A DNA stretch of 64,000 bases from Bacillus thuringiensis (GTDB lineage: Bacteria; Bacillota; Bacilli; Bacillales; Bacillaceae_G). The position numbers and the translations under genes were made by a program. The DNA lies in the NCBI RefSeq assembly GCF_022095615.2, contig NZ_CP155559.1, positions 2,725,501 through 2,789,500 of the forward strand. The letters run 5' to 3'. Below, in pieces: positions 27,549 through 37,522 of this stretch. Position 1 is the first letter of the stretch. Each line of letters opens with the position of its first letter. The notes beneath the pieces were generated by a model, which worked only from the letters and a program-made list of their open reading frames with translations, was not told where the DNA came from and made no database searches.

Positions 27549-28649
27549 TTAAATTGTTTCATAAGTTTGGTATTTTTCTTCTCCAAGCGCTAGCTTTGCT
27601 TTCATACGATCCTCTTCTCTTTGGAAGCTAATACGTAATACCCCAAGCAATCCTTCACGCGCTTCTAATATTTGCAAGTTCGTAATACTAATTTCTTCGC
27701 GTGCCAAAATACTCGTAATATGAGCCAATGCCCCTACTTTATCTAAAACATCGACGTATAAGTCGTGATAGGCAGGAATTGCCCCTCTCTTTCGTACTGG
27801 TAAAGAGTCACGGTATTCTTTCGCGTCTGCAAAATAGTTTTGAATCTCGCCTGCATCTCCGGTAGAAACTGTATCATATAAACCTTCCATTTCAGAGATC
27901 CACTCTTTTAATAATACCATTAAATGCTCGCGATTTTGCTTAACAATATCACTCCACATTTTTGGGCTACTAGATGCGATACGTGTAATGTCTTTAAACC
28001 CTCCGGCAGCTAGTTGATGAATAAGTGGATTATCTCCTGCATGTTTCTCCACTTGTTTTACTAATCCTGCTGCGATAAGATGCGGAAAATGACTAACAAT
28101 CCCTGTTACATAATCATGTTCTTCCGTATTTAAAACGAGAAAATGAGATCCTGTTCCTTGTAACCAACGCTTTAGTTCTTCCACATGTTCATTTGGCACA
28201 TGATTCATCGGCGTTAAAATGTAAAATGCATTTTCAAATAAATGCGCTTTTGCACTTTCAACTCCAGTCTTATGAGAACCTGCCATCGGATGTCCACCAA
28301 TGAAAGATACTTCCTTTGAAAATAAAGCTTCCGCTTCATTCATAATCGTTCCTTTTGTACTACCAACATCGGTTACAATAACATCTTCTCTTAAACGAAA
28401 TGACGCTAATTTGTGTAATAACTTCTTCGTTTCTTCAACTGGAGAAGCAAAAACAATTAAATGTGCCTCTTCGCATTCACGCTGTAAATCTACCGCTACT
28501 TCATCTACTACGTGTAATTCTTTTGCACGCTCTACTTGTTCTTGAAAAATATCATAACCTGTTATCGTTACATCGTGCTCTTTCTTAATTGCTAATGCAA
28601 GAGAGCCTCCGATTAAACCAGTTCCAATTAAAACTACCTTTTTACACAT
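27549..28649 (-). CDS. tyrA: Prephenate dehydrogenase
   Basis: About 366 residues. The N-terminal NAD-binding fold has GTGLIGGSLALAI (residues about 9-21). Prephenate dehydrogenase motifs are HPMAGSHKTGVESA near 127-140 and GIVSHFPHLIAAGL near 190-203. A C-terminal ACT domain (about 290-365; ITNLQILEAREGLLGVLRI) fits feedback by tyrosine. It converts prephenate to 4-hydroxyphenylpyruvate. I choose ATG 28649, which overlaps the hisC stop by eight bases (ATGTGTAA) and suits translational coupling; upstream in-frame ATGs at 28658 and 28685 are possible. Confidence 0.95.
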   Translation of the reverse strand: MCKKVVLIGTGLIGGSLALAIKKEHDVTITGYDIFQEQVERAKELHVVDEVAVDLQRECEEAHLIVFASPVEETKKLLHKLASFRLREDVIVTDVGSTKGTIMNEAEALFSKEVSFIGGHPMAGSHKTGVESAKAHLFENAFYILTPMNHVPNEHVEELKRWLQGTGSHFLVLNTEEHDYVTGIVSHFPHLIAAGLVKQVEKHAGDNPLIHQLAAGGFKDITRIASSSPKMWSDIVKQNREHLMVLLKEWISEMEGLYDTVSTGDAGEIQNYFADAKEYRDSLPVRKRGAIPAYHDLYVDVLDKVGALAHITSILAREEISITNLQILEAREGLLGVLRISFQREEDRMKAKLALGEEKYQTYETI

Positions 28650-29742
28650 TTGCCTCATCTCGAGACTTTCTTTCTTTATTTTCAAAGTGTTGTTTTAACA
28701 CTGAAATCACTCCTTCATTTTGCTCCCTTGTTCCGACTGTAATACGGACACCATTTGGGAACGGACGAATAATAAGCCCTGCGTGTGCACAAGCCTCATA
28801 AATCTCTCCACCATCATTTACCGGTAAGAAGATGAAATTTGTTTGCGATGGATAAAATGGAATTTCATTTTCCTTACAAAAGCTCTCGTATTGTTGTAAT
28901 CCCTCTGTATTCACACGAACTATTTCCTCAATAAACTCGTCATCACCAAAAGCAATCGTTGCTGCTTTTTGTGCTAATGAAGATACGTTAAATGGCAAAC
29001 GTACGACATTTAATTTCTCAATTAGCTCTTCCTGGCCAATCGCATATCCAACGCGGAAAGAAGCTAATCCATACGCTTTAGAAAATGTTCTAAGTACAAG
29101 AATGTTTTTATGTTTTTCTAAAAGCGGTAATGTCTCTGGGAAATCTTTTGCTGTTACGTATTCATAGTACGCTTCATCAATGACAATTAACGTATTTTCA
29201 CTAATATCTTCAATAAATTGCGTCAACTTTTGATCATCCACATATGTGCCTGTCGGGTTATTCGGATTACAAATCCATACGATTTTCGTATTATTATTTA
29301 CCGCTGAAGAAATTTCGTCTAAATCGTATACGCCGTTATTTAAAGGAATTTCTTTCACTTCACACCCTTCAATAATTGCATGATGACGGTACTGAGGGAA
29401 TGTTGCACCTGCCGTTACGATGTTATCTCCTGCCTTCAGTACTGCACGACTTATCATTTGAATAACTTCATCTAAACCACTACCGCAAAGTACTTGTTCC
29501 ATTTGTACATGTAACTTATCTGCAATTGTTTGACGGAGCGTTGTAGCACCTCCGTCAGGATATAAAGCATGTTCCAACCACGATTTTTGCAACTCATCTA
29601 AAACACGTGGTGAACAGCCGAATGAATTTTCATTCGATGCTAATTTCACAAATGAATGATCTCCATACACTTCTTTCATTTGTTCAGGTGATTTACCTGG
29701 TTTATATGGTTGTAATGATGAGAGTTGATCTTTTACTTGCAT
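28642..29742 (-). CDS. hisC: Histidinol-phosphate / aromatic aminotransferase
   Basis: 366-residue class I/II PLP aminotransferase of the HisC type. Visible motifs are KLASNENSFGCSP (residues about 32-44), CNPNNPTGTYV near 158, VIDEAYYEY near 187 and the PLP-lysine motif LRTFSKAYGLASFRVGYAIG near 213-232. In Bacillus this operon copy transaminates 4-hydroxyphenylpyruvate and phenylpyruvate and also serves histidine synthesis. B. cereus has a second copy in the his operon. AAGGTGG precedes the ATG. It lies between aroF and tyrA. Confidence 0.94.
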   Translation of the reverse strand: MQVKDQLSSLQPYKPGKSPEQMKEVYGDHSFVKLASNENSFGCSPRVLDELQKSWLEHALYPDGGATTLRQTIADKLHVQMEQVLCGSGLDEVIQMISRAVLKAGDNIVTAGATFPQYRHHAIIEGCEVKEIPLNNGVYDLDEISSAVNNNTKIVWICNPNNPTGTYVDDQKLTQFIEDISENTLIVIDEAYYEYVTAKDFPETLPLLEKHKNILVLRTFSKAYGLASFRVGYAIGQEELIEKLNVVRLPFNVSSLAQKAATIAFGDDEFIEEIVRVNTEGLQQYESFCKENEIPFYPSQTNFIFLPVNDGGEIYEACAHAGLIIRPFPNGVRITVGTREQNEGVISVLKQHFENKERKSRDEANV

Positions 29743-29760
29743 GTTAAAACCACCTTTTTA

Positions 29761-30933
29761 TTAAAATTCTTTTGCATATTTATTGTGTTGCGTAATGTTT
29801 TGCTGAATTAACTCCATACGATCTTTTCCGAATTGTTCGACTAGTGCATGTGCAAGTTCCCATGCTACAACAGATTCAGCTACTACTCCCGCTGCTGGTA
29901 CTGCACAACTATCAGATCTTTCAATACTCGCTTGGAAAGCTTCTTTCGTATCAATGTCAACACTTGCTAACGGTTTGTATAATGTAGGTATTGGTTTCAT
30001 AACGCCTCTTACGACAATTGGCATTCCTGTTGTCATACCACCTTCTAAACCGCCGGCATTATTCGTTTTTCTCGTGTATCCATTTTCTTCATCCCATAAA
30101 ATTTCATCGTGCACTTTACTTCCTGGCTGCCTTGCCGCTTCAAAACCAACGCCAATTTCAGCACCTTTAAATGCATTAATACTCATAATTGCACCAGCAA
30201 GTTTTGCATCTAATTTACGATCGTAATGAACGTAACTACCAACACCTATTGGCATACCCTCTGCAATGACTTCAACAATACCGCCGATTGAATCCCCACT
30301 ACTTTTAGCGTTATCTATCGCATCCATCATCTCTTGTTCTACTTCTTTATCTAAACATCGAACTGGTGAATTTTCAGTTATTGTTTGAATTTCTTCTATC
30401 GGTAAGTTAGCAATATGCTTCGCTTGCACACCACCAATTTCAAGAACATGCCCTGCAATTTCTACGCCTAATTCTTTCAAAATTTGTTGCGCAACTGCAC
30501 CAGCAGCTACACGAACTGTCGTTTCTCTTGCAGATGAGCGCTCTAGTACGTTTCTTATATCACGATGTCCATATTTAATTGCGCCGTTTAAATCCGCATG
30601 TCCTGGGCGTGGTTTTGTAATTGTACGTTTCATTTCTTTACTTTCTTGCTCCGAAATTGGCTCTGCACCCATCACTTTCGTCCAATGTTTGAAATCATCA
30701 TTTTTAACGATTAACGTTATTGGTGAGCCAAGTGTCATCCCATGACGAACACCACTTACAATTTCAACTGTATCAGTTTCTATTTGCATGCGTCTTCCGC
30801 GTCCGTGCCCTTTTTGTCTTCTTAATAATTCTTTGTTAATATGTTCCGCTGTTAATGTTAAACCTGCTGGTACACCTTCTAAAATAACTGTTAACTGCGG
30901 CCCATGTGATTCTCCAGCTGTAATGTATCTCAT
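29761..30933 (-). CDS. aroF: Chorismate synthase
   Basis: 390-residue FMN-dependent chorismate synthase, converting EPSP to chorismate. The three family signatures are visible: [19 protein letters not shown] at residues 7-25, [20 protein letters not shown] near 113-132, and [20 protein letters not shown] near 340. AAGGGG lies upstream of the ATG. It is the first gene after the third T-box leader, so its expression requires read-through of that terminator. Named aroF in B. subtilis and aroC in E. coli. Confidence 0.96.
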   Translation of the reverse strand: MRYITAGESHGPQLTVILEGVPAGLTLTAEHINKELLRRQKGHGRGRRMQIETDTVEIVSGVRHGMTLGSPITLIVKNDDFKHWTKVMGAEPISEQESKEMKRTITKPRPGHADLNGAIKYGHRDIRNVLERSSARETTVRVAAGAVAQQILKELGVEIAGHVLEIGGVQAKHIANLPIEEIQTITENSPVRCLDKEVEQEMMDAIDNAKSSGDSIGGIVEVIAEGMPIGVGSYVHYDRKLDAKLAGAIMSINAFKGAEIGVGFEAARQPGSKVHDEILWDEENGYTRKTNNAGGLEGGMTTGMPIVVRGVMKPIPTLYKPLASVDIDTKEAFQASIERSDSCAVPAAGVVAESVVAWELAHALVEQFGKDRMELIQQNITQHNKYAKEF

Positions 30934-30958
30934 TTCTCTTACCCCTTTACTATTTTTT

Positions 30959-31205
30959 TGTACAAAAAAGTCCCTACTGAGCGCTCAGTAGGGACGATGT
31001 TTATCGCGGTACCACCCTAGTTGTAGACTTCTTTCGTCTACCTCTCTTCTTCTTTAACGATCGTTTGACCGTCTTTCCCTCCAAAAGTTGGCGGAAAAGA
31101 TGCTCCAAGGCTGTAATTCATGCTTACCTTTGTACTGATTCACACCGACCATCAGCTCTCTTTAACAGTGAGATAAGCACTACTGTTTCCTCTTCAGCGC
31201 ATATA
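30959..31205 (-). ncRNA. Tyrosine T-box riboswitch 1 (between aroG and aroF)
   Basis: Read on the minus strand: Stem I with AGAGAGCTGATGGTCGGTG, a specifier bulge GAAT-TAC-A (Tyr codon UAC), the T-box AGGGTGGTACCGCG (31007-31020 region), and a terminator with perfect 13-base arms GTCCCTACTGAGC/GCTCAGTAGGGAC (30970-30995) followed by TTTTTT. Uncharged tRNA-Tyr should stabilise the antiterminator. It starts about ten bases after the aroG stop, leaving no room for an ordinary promoter outside the aroG coding region. Confidence 0.93.
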
Positions 31206-31215
31206 TAATATGGAA

Positions 31216-32292
31216 TTAAGATAATTTATTTTTGAATCCTTTTAGCTCATCCATGAATCTATGGAATTCTGGAATATCCATTTGTTGTGCAGAATCTGAT
31301 AATGCAACTGCTGGGTCTGGGTGTACTTCAGCCATTACTGCATCTGCGCCAATTGCAAGTGCTGCTTTCGCTGTTGGTAATAATAAATCTCTACGCCCAG
31401 TTGAATGTGTTACGTCAACGATAACTGGTAAATGTGTTTCTTTCTTTAAAATCGGTACTGCTGAAATGTCTAATGTGTTACGTGTTGCTCTTTCGTATGT
31501 GCGGATACCGCGCTCACATAGAATAATTTGGTCGTTACCTTGTGCAATGATGTATTCCGCTGCGTTAATGAACTCATCAATTGTTGCTGCTAAACCACGT
31601 TTTAGTAATACTGGCTTGTTAACTTTACCTACAGCTCGTAATAAATCGAAGTTTTGCATGTTACGTGCACCAACTTGAATTACATCAACGTATTCTAATG
31701 CCATTTCAACATCGTTCGGATTTAAAATTTCACTAATGATTGCTAAGTCGAACTCATCTGCAACTTGGCGTAAAATTTGTAATCCTTCTACTCCTAAACC
31801 TTGGAAATCATATGGAGATGTTCTCGGTTTGAAAGCACCACCGCGCATTAATTTTAGGCCTTGGTCTTTCATCGCTTGCCCTACTTGACGAACTTGCTCT
31901 AAGCTTTCTACCGCACAAGGTCCCATGATGAACGTTTGTGTTCCGTTTCCAATCAATTCACCTTTTACATCAACGATTGTGTTTTCTTGTTTCTTTTTAC
32001 GTGATACTAGTAATGCTTTACGGTTATCATCTTCTTGTAATTCTAAGCTAGCTTTGAAGATTGTTTTGAAAATGTGTTGAACTGTTGACGTTTCGAATGG
32101 TCCTTCGTTATGCTCTGCGATCATATCAAGCACTTCACGCTCACGTACTGGATCAAAACGTTTCGTACCTTGTACTTGCTTCTGTTCCCCAATTTTTTGA
32201 ACGATTTCACCACGTTTGTTTAAAAGGTGTAATAGTTGTAAGTTAATTTCATCTACCTGTTTACGTAATTGATCTAATTCATGATTTGCCAT
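31216..32292 (-). CDS. aroG: Bifunctional chorismate mutase / DAHP synthase
   Basis: 358 residues, the length of B. subtilis AroA(G). The N-terminal AroQ-type chorismate mutase domain (about 1-90) includes [23 protein letters not shown]. The C-terminal class Ib DAHP synthase contains GPCAVES near 125, [15 protein letters not shown] near 155 and [11 protein letters not shown] near 230. It condenses PEP and erythrose 4-phosphate; the mutase part gives feedback sensitivity to prephenate/chorismate in Bacillus. ATG 32292 has GAGGAGG 8 bases upstream; in-frame codons beyond it have no site. Preceded by two tandem tyrosine T-boxes. Confidence 0.95.
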   Translation of the reverse strand: MANHELDQLRKQVDEINLQLLHLLNKRGEIVQKIGEQKQVQGTKRFDPVREREVLDMIAEHNEGPFETSTVQHIFKTIFKASLELQEDDNRKALLVSRKKKQENTIVDVKGELIGNGTQTFIMGPCAVESLEQVRQVGQAMKDQGLKLMRGGAFKPRTSPYDFQGLGVEGLQILRQVADEFDLAIISEILNPNDVEMALEYVDVIQVGARNMQNFDLLRAVGKVNKPVLLKRGLAATIDEFINAAEYIIAQGNDQIILCERGIRTYERATRNTLDISAVPILKKETHLPVIVDVTHSTGRRDLLLPTAKAALAIGADAVMAEVHPDPAVALSDSAQQMDIPEFHRFMDELKGFKNKLS

Positions 32293-32454
32293 TTGGAAAT
32301 CCTCCTCGAATGTTTTAAAAGTATAGTAAGAGAATGAAAAATTCTCTATTTTCTGAACTGATAAATTATACAAATTTTAAGTGGAATCGATACCTCTTCT
32401 TATTTTAAACGAATACTTACCATAAGGACACTATCTACTAGATAAAAACCCACT

Positions 32455-32718
32455 TTTTTGTACAAAAAATCCCTACTGATCCAATCAGTAGGGACGATAT
32501 TTATCGCGGTACCACCCTAGTTGTAGACTTCTTTCGTCTACCTCTCTTCATTGTTAACGATCATCTGACCGTCTTTCCCTTCATAAAGACAATACTTATC
32601 TTTATTACGAAAAAGATGCTCTAGGACTGTAATTCGCTCTTGTTTTTGTACTGGTTCGCACCAACCACCAGCTCTCTGTTACAGGGAAACAACAACTACT
32701 GCTTTTCCTTTCAACGCA
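32455..32718 (-). ncRNA. Tyrosine T-box riboswitch 2 (proximal of tandem pair)
   Basis: Minus strand: Stem I AGAGAGCTGGTGGTTGGTG, specifier GAAT-TAC-A (Tyr), T-box AGGGTGGTACCGCG, and a terminator with arms TCCCTACTGA/TCAGTAGGGA followed by T6. It shares with T-box 3 a Stem II/III segment (AAGATAxGTATTGTCTTTATGAAGG type) that T-box 1 lacks, so copies 2 and 3 look like a recent duplication. The aroG start lies about 160 bases downstream. Confidence 0.93.
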
Positions 32719-32754
32719 TATATATTTAATTTTCAAGTTAGACCACTAAAATAC

Positions 32755-33012
32755 AAAAAGTCCCTACTGAATAAATCAGTAGGGACGATATTTATCGCGG
32801 TACCACCCTAGTTGTAGACTAACTTTCCGTCTACCTCTCTTCACTGTTAACGATCAATTGACCGCTTTTCCTTCATAAAGACAATACTATCTTTACTACG
32901 AAAAAGATGCTCCAAGACTGTAATTCATGATTATCCCTGTACTGGTTCACACCAACCACCAGCTCTCTGTTACAGTAAGACTAACCACTACTGTGATCTC
33001 TTCATTGCACTT
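32755..33012 (-). ncRNA. Tyrosine T-box riboswitch 3 (promoter-proximal)
   Basis: Minus strand: Stem I AGAGAGCTGGTGGTTGGTG, specifier GAAT-TAC-A (Tyr), T-box AGGGTGGTACCGCG, and a terminator with arms GTCCCTACTGA/TCAGTAGGGAC followed by T5. It directly follows a consensus promoter (33055-33084) and precedes T-box 2 by about 36 bases, so the two act in series. Confidence 0.93.
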
Positions 33013-33054
33013 TGTTTATTCAAATGTTTTTGAAATTGAATAAGTATGATTCGT

Positions 33055-33084
33055 ATTATAGAACGCTTTTCAAAACACTGTCAA
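33055..33084 (-). promoter_or_regulatory. Sigma-A promoter of the aromatic operon
   Basis: On the minus strand, TTGACA (33079-33084), an 18-base spacer and TATAAT (33055-33060), both perfect consensus hexamers. Transcription should start near 33048, about 35 bases ahead of T-box 3. This is the clearest promoter in the window and the only obvious one for the five aro/his/tyr genes. Confidence 0.85.
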
Positions 33085-33121
33085 CAACTTTTTATATATT
33101 TTTTAAAATTCCACTTTAGTC

Positions 33122-36100
33122 CTACATTTCTTCTTGTAAATTCTCCATAACCATTCCGATGCGAATTATCTCATTATCTATTGCATTTAATACATGTTTT
33201 TCTACTCCATATCGGATTAATACTTCTTTTATTTGCATGATTTCAATTTCGAGTATATCGGCTTCCTGAAGCGTTTGCAGTAAAGTGAAAAATATATTTG
33301 CATACAATTCTTTATACATTTTTATACTCTCCGTCTTTTCAAGTATTTCATTAAATAGCTGTTTGAACTCCGTTTGATTCCCTTTTCCGCCTACATCCGA
33401 AAATGTTTTACATATGATAGATAATCCTCTTTCTAATATTTCATCCATAAATAAAATAATACGTAAAAGCATTACATATTCTCTAGTTGTGATTTCACCC
33501 ATTTTCGGTCGTTCTCGCAAAAATATACTGAGCCAAGCTACCCAAAATTTTTGTTGTTCTTTTGCACTCAACGTTTTGATGTAATAGCATAAAAACTGCA
33601 TAAATTTAATTTTATTTTCTTCATTTTCTTGTATAAGCAACGGGTATAACCAATCTGTTTTTTGCTCCCAATACAATACACACTTAATAAATACAAAACT
33701 AAGCCATTTCAAGAAAGCTTCCCTTGTATGCGGATGTAATACTTCCAAATGTTCTACCGCATACTTAATAAATCGCTTCATTTCTGAAAATAAAGGTAAA
33801 TTTATTTGCGTGTAACATAAACCTGCCCATGCATATTTCGTAATCTCATTTTCCTTCTTTAACTCTAAATACGGTAACAAATATTTTCGGCACCATTGCT
33901 TCTCAATATGATAAAGAAATGTAATATCTGCTACTAAACGGGCCATCATAAAATTTGTCCGCTTTGAACTAACTCTTACTTGTTCTTCAAATAAAAATAA
34001 ATATTCATACACATTGCGATCGTATAAATGATCATATGATAGCAATTTTAATAATACAGCTGTCATTTTCCCAACAGGATGCTGAATCGATTCGTTGTAA
34101 AAATCTTGTTTTCCAAGCTTAAAATCTGTATCACTTTTCATTACTTGAGGGAATACCGAAAAAGCAAAACGTTTCACATTGCGTATACTATTTTCCTCCA
34201 ACTCTTCTAATCGATTACTAATTTCATATAGAAAGCTACTAATTAACCAATGAAAAGCAGTATTTCTAACAAATTTCTGTAATAGCGGAATTACTTTTTG
34301 GATTTGTTCATTTGTCAATCCTCGGTTATTTCGCCACTCTCTAATACAAACAAACCATACTTCATTACTTATTTCGTGCATACCAACTAATTGATAAGCA
34401 AATGAAATACTCCACTCTGTATTTAACTTACATGCTTTCGATAACATCTCTAAAAAATGGCGTTGTTCAAAAACACCGTCTTGAGAAAATTGACGAACTT
34501 GCTTCATAATTTCATCATCTTTCAGCTGTAATAATCCATCGGCCGTTACATTACAAGTAATACTTTGTTCTATGATCTCTTTCTTTTGTACACTGTATCG
34601 ATCAGAATGAAAATGAGGATGTTTTTGCTTCATTACCTCATAACCTTTTGCCGTCGATGGACTACTCGAGTCACAAATGAATAATAAATCTAATACTAAA
34701 CAAATATCAAATGCCCTCTCCTCCGCAAGGTCCTTCAGTACAATTTGAATGACTTCTTCTTTTGTTTTTTCTAAAGAGAGTGCGAAATGATTTTTTATAA
34801 GTTGAAAAACTTCGTGTTTATACGTGACATCTAAAAGAAGTTCTTCCTGTAACAACCATTTCATTTTGTCATCGGCGCTAACAAATATATTTTTATTCAT
34901 CGCATCAATTGCAATTCGATTTTGAAGTATGCTGTTTGCTTCTATCATTTCTGTAATATAATAATTAGCCTTTTTCTCATTGTTTTCACATAAATAGGCT
35001 AAACACTCTTTTACAATTTGAATTAAAAACGCAAGGTCATTTTGCTGAAACTCTTTTTCCGCATTTTCCTTATCCCTTTTTTTCAGGGCTGTTTGTCTTA
35101 GTGATAACATTCGCATCTTCTCTATTCCCATCATCATAATTGGAACGGCGTAATAGGAAATATGCGGCTTCATTTTCTCATTCCAAATTTGCTCCACATA
35201 AGAAAATGTAGATACTGGCAAACGACTCGATTCCTCAAGTTCTATTGATTCTTGCGTATCATTTCCCCATTTTCTTTCCCGCTTCAATTTAAGTTTTCCA
35301 TCCAAAATAAACGTTAGTAATAATAAAGCAATCTCTTTATGCTCAGGAAAAGAACATTTTTGGAGTAAGTAAGAAATTTTTTCAATTGATTTACTATCTT
35401 TTTCAGCTGTTTCTAGTAAAAGAAGTGTCCATCTTGCAAACAACAACGGGTCCATTTTAATTTTTGTTTCGTTTAGGTAGCTGCAAATTGTTCTCCATAA
35501 TAACGGAGATATTTTAGAATGATTTTTAAAAATCAATTGAAATAATTCTTTTTGATGACTAAAAAGAAATTGTTCCACTAACCATTCTGCAAGTAATTCA
35601 TCTACCTCATTATCATTTGATGTAACTAAAAATAAATTTTGTAATTTTCCTTCTGCTTCAAGCCATTCCACCCATTCATAATCATGAGCAAATTCAACAA
35701 AGTAGCGGACTGTTTCAATTTTTTTTATGGATTGTTTTATGTATGATAATTGTTCCTGCTCTACTGACGGTGGAACTGTTACTATGTCACGAATCCGCAT
35801 TCGTTTTGTAATATAATTATCTCCCATTAATTCCGCCCATCGCTTCACTGCTTTAACGAGAGATTGATGATTATTGCCTTTATTCGGATATACAATCGGC
35901 CGTATTCCTAAATGCTCCCAGTGGTACGTATTTTCCCCTTGTGCAACAAATGCAAAACGCCTTGTACTTGGCGGTAAACCTGTCGCTAAATATTTCATTA
36001 CGGGGTCATTATGGCTATATCCAACGAATAAAACGGTATAATTCGAAAATAAATCAACTAAAAATCTTCTTGCCCATCCTTCCGTCAAGTAAGCCCTTCC

Positions 36101-36607
36101 AAAATCACCATCTGTTAATATTAATGCTTCTTTCTCTTGTTCTATATTGCCATGTATGTAAGCGAGTCCTTTAAACGCTCGACCTGTAGGTAACGCAGGT
36201 GCGTAATATACGTTTAATTCTCTATTCATTTCTTTCATCGCAGTTGTAAAATGCCGATCAAAATTTGTCGTTACAATACGGACTTCTGTATCTAAAGGAA
36301 ACAACCTCGGAATCGCATAATGAAGCGGATTCGGTTTTGATTTTTCAGTATGAACTAAATCTCTTGCAACTTGATGTACATCTTTTGTTTTCGCAATTTT
36401 ACCAAGATAATAATCATGTGGTTCTGTTATTTCACGCGTTTCCACATATAACGTTTTCGCAATTTCATCAACTAGATCATCAAAATTCGGTAAGTTTGAT
36501 TTCCCTTTCATAGAAACTCCCGCTCCAACAAATAGTACTAACTTTCCTTGTTCAAGATGATCAATTAACTCATCTGGAATTTCTACTTCTGAAGTAATCC
36601 ACACCAT
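33122..36607 (-). CDS. Very large SIR2-domain protein (candidate anti-phage NADase)
   Basis: 1161 residues. The N-terminal SIR2/sirtuin-like domain (about 10-270) has LVLFVGAGVSMKG (residues 23-35), VTTNFDRHF with N115, YIHGN with H152 and FVGYSHNDP near 194-202. The Asn/His pair matches the NAD-hydrolysing site of defence sirtuins. Residues about 270-1161 are long, leucine- and charge-rich helical repeats without a Walker A or membrane segment, as in DSR-type or DUF4020-type SIR2 proteins. Such proteins deplete NAD on sensing phage components. ATG 36607 has AAGGGGGA upstream; ATG 36634 does not. It stands alone between the aro operon and yndM. Anti-phage role is inferred. Confidence 0.85.
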   Translation of the reverse strand: MVWITSEVEIPDELIDHLEQGKLVLFVGAGVSMKGKSNLPNFDDLVDEIAKTLYVETREITEPHDYYLGKIAKTKDVHQVARDLVHTEKSKPNPLHYAIPRLFPLDTEVRIVTTNFDRHFTTAMKEMNRELNVYYAPALPTGRAFKGLAYIHGNIEQEKEALILTDGDFGRAYLTEGWARRFLVDLFSNYTVLFVGYSHNDPVMKYLATGLPPSTRRFAFVAQGENTYHWEHLGIRPIVYPNKGNNHQSLVKAVKRWAELMGDNYITKRMRIRDIVTVPPSVEQEQLSYIKQSIKKIETVRYFVEFAHDYEWVEWLEAEGKLQNLFLVTSNDNEVDELLAEWLVEQFLFSHQKELFQLIFKNHSKISPLLWRTICSYLNETKIKMDPLLFARWTLLLLETAEKDSKSIEKISYLLQKCSFPEHKEIALLLLTFILDGKLKLKRERKWGNDTQESIELEESSRLPVSTFSYVEQIWNEKMKPHISYYAVPIMMMGIEKMRMLSLRQTALKKRDKENAEKEFQQNDLAFLIQIVKECLAYLCENNEKKANYYITEMIEANSILQNRIAIDAMNKNIFVSADDKMKWLLQEELLLDVTYKHEVFQLIKNHFALSLEKTKEEVIQIVLKDLAEERAFDICLVLDLLFICDSSSPSTAKGYEVMKQKHPHFHSDRYSVQKKEIIEQSITCNVTADGLLQLKDDEIMKQVRQFSQDGVFEQRHFLEMLSKACKLNTEWSISFAYQLVGMHEISNEVWFVCIREWRNNRGLTNEQIQKVIPLLQKFVRNTAFHWLISSFLYEISNRLEELEENSIRNVKRFAFSVFPQVMKSDTDFKLGKQDFYNESIQHPVGKMTAVLLKLLSYDHLYDRNVYEYLFLFEEQVRVSSKRTNFMMARLVADITFLYHIEKQWCRKYLLPYLELKKENEITKYAWAGLCYTQINLPLFSEMKRFIKYAVEHLEVLHPHTREAFLKWLSFVFIKCVLYWEQKTDWLYPLLIQENEENKIKFMQFLCYYIKTLSAKEQQKFWVAWLSIFLRERPKMGEITTREYVMLLRIILFMDEILERGLSIICKTFSDVGGKGNQTEFKQLFNEILEKTESIKMYKELYANIFFTLLQTLQEADILEIEIMQIKEVLIRYGVEKHVLNAIDNEIIRIGMVMENLQEEM

Positions 36608-36783
36608 GGATTCCCCCTTACCTAAAAATGTCATATACTCTCATTTTACTATAACATTTTTTCTTTGTTTTTTTAATATTTAGACAAAAACGAACGTGAA
36701 AAAGTTTTATGTAAATATATTTGTTACAATGTATGAACTCCTAAATTTATTGTAAAACTATGTATAAATCGGAGGTGTAAATA

Positions 36784-37221
36784 TTGAATGGTTTTACTGT
36801 AGTTCTTATTAAGTTTATATCGTGCATTATCGCATTTAGTATTGGACTTGCTTTATTTTTCCCTGCAACATTCGTCCAAATTATTTCATTTAGTCTCTTT
36901 GTTACAATCGTATCCTATATGTTCGTCGATAAAATCATATTAAACCGAATTGGCAATACTGGTGCCATTATGTCGGATTTCTTACTAACGTATTTAAGCG
37001 TATGGATTTTCGGTAATATTTTATTAGACAATTACATGCAAATAGCATGGGGCAGCTTCCTTTCCGCTACAGTCTTTACATTATCTGAAGTAATCGTTCA
37101 TCGCTTTTCTAGCTCACACACAAGGCACAACAATGATAACATTCATATTAATCGCCGCTTTGCATATGGTACGGAGTTTGCTGAAGAGCAGAATATATTG
37201 GATAAAGATAAGAAGAAATAA
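36784..37221 (+). CDS. YndM-like DUF2512 membrane protein
   Basis: 145 residues from a TTG start with GGAGGTG six bases upstream. Four hydrophobic segments fill residues 5-110 (IKFISCIIAFSIGLALFFP, then FSLFVTIVSYMFVDKI, FLLTYLSVWIFGNILL and FLSATVFTLSEVIVHRF). A hydrophilic tail contains NRRFAYGTEFAEEQN. This is the layout of the YndM/DUF2512 family in Bacillus; function unknown. It is divergent from the SIR2 gene and ends in a terminator hairpin. Confidence 0.8.
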   Translation: MNGFTVVLIKFISCIIAFSIGLALFFPATFVQIISFSLFVTIVSYMFVDKIILNRIGNTGAIMSDFLLTYLSVWIFGNILLDNYMQIAWGSFLSATVFTLSEVIVHRFSSSHTRHNNDNIHINRRFAYGTEFAEEQNILDKDKKK

Positions 37222-37232
37222 CATTTTGATGC

Positions 37233-37264
37233 AGGGGCGCCCTTTTTAATTATGTGGTGCTCCT
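37233..37264 (+). terminator. Terminator after the yndM-like gene
   Basis: Nine-base stem AGGGGCGCC/GGTGCTCCT with two G-T pairs, followed by TTTTTC, 11 bases after the stop codon. Confidence 0.75.
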
Positions 37265-37363
37265 TTTTCTATACTCTAAATTCGGTACATGAAATTATCA
37301 AAGCGCTTATTTATATACTGAGGCAACATGTATTACTTTTGATTTAAATTATAATCACATTCT

Positions 37364-37522
37364 TCAGCAATTGGATCCTAACTTCGTTTGCCATTTCCAT
37401 AATAATGTACGGTTTTCCCTTTTCCCATCTATATACTTTGGAAATGAGATTATATTTTTCTCCATGAAAATATCCCCTTCAAGTATAGTGTAACATTCCA
37501 CATTGAAAATGTAGTTTTTCAC
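37364..37522 (-). CDS. Possible 52-residue small protein
   Basis: GTG start with AAAGGAG five bases upstream, 52 codons, stop TGA. The product is hydrophilic and basic-aromatic (ISFPKYIDGKREN, then TLLWKWQTKLG), with no membrane segment; I recognise no family. The ribosome site and start lie inside a strong nested hairpin (37471-37543). It fills most of the gap between yndM and the ABC genes. It could be a gene remnant; the good ribosome site is the main support. Confidence 0.4.
   Translation of the reverse strand: MKNYIFNVECYTILEGDIFMEKNIISFPKYIDGKRENRTLLWKWQTKLGSNC

Noticed and set aside
32299..32373. N-terminal extension of the DAHP synthase frame
   Set aside because: The extension is untranslated leader after T-box 2; the GAGGAGG-preceded ATG at 32292 gives the family's usual length of 358.
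33122..36607. Avs-type STAND NTPase in the SIR2 protein
   Set aside because: No Walker A/B pair was found after the SIR2 domain, so an Avs5 assignment is not supported.
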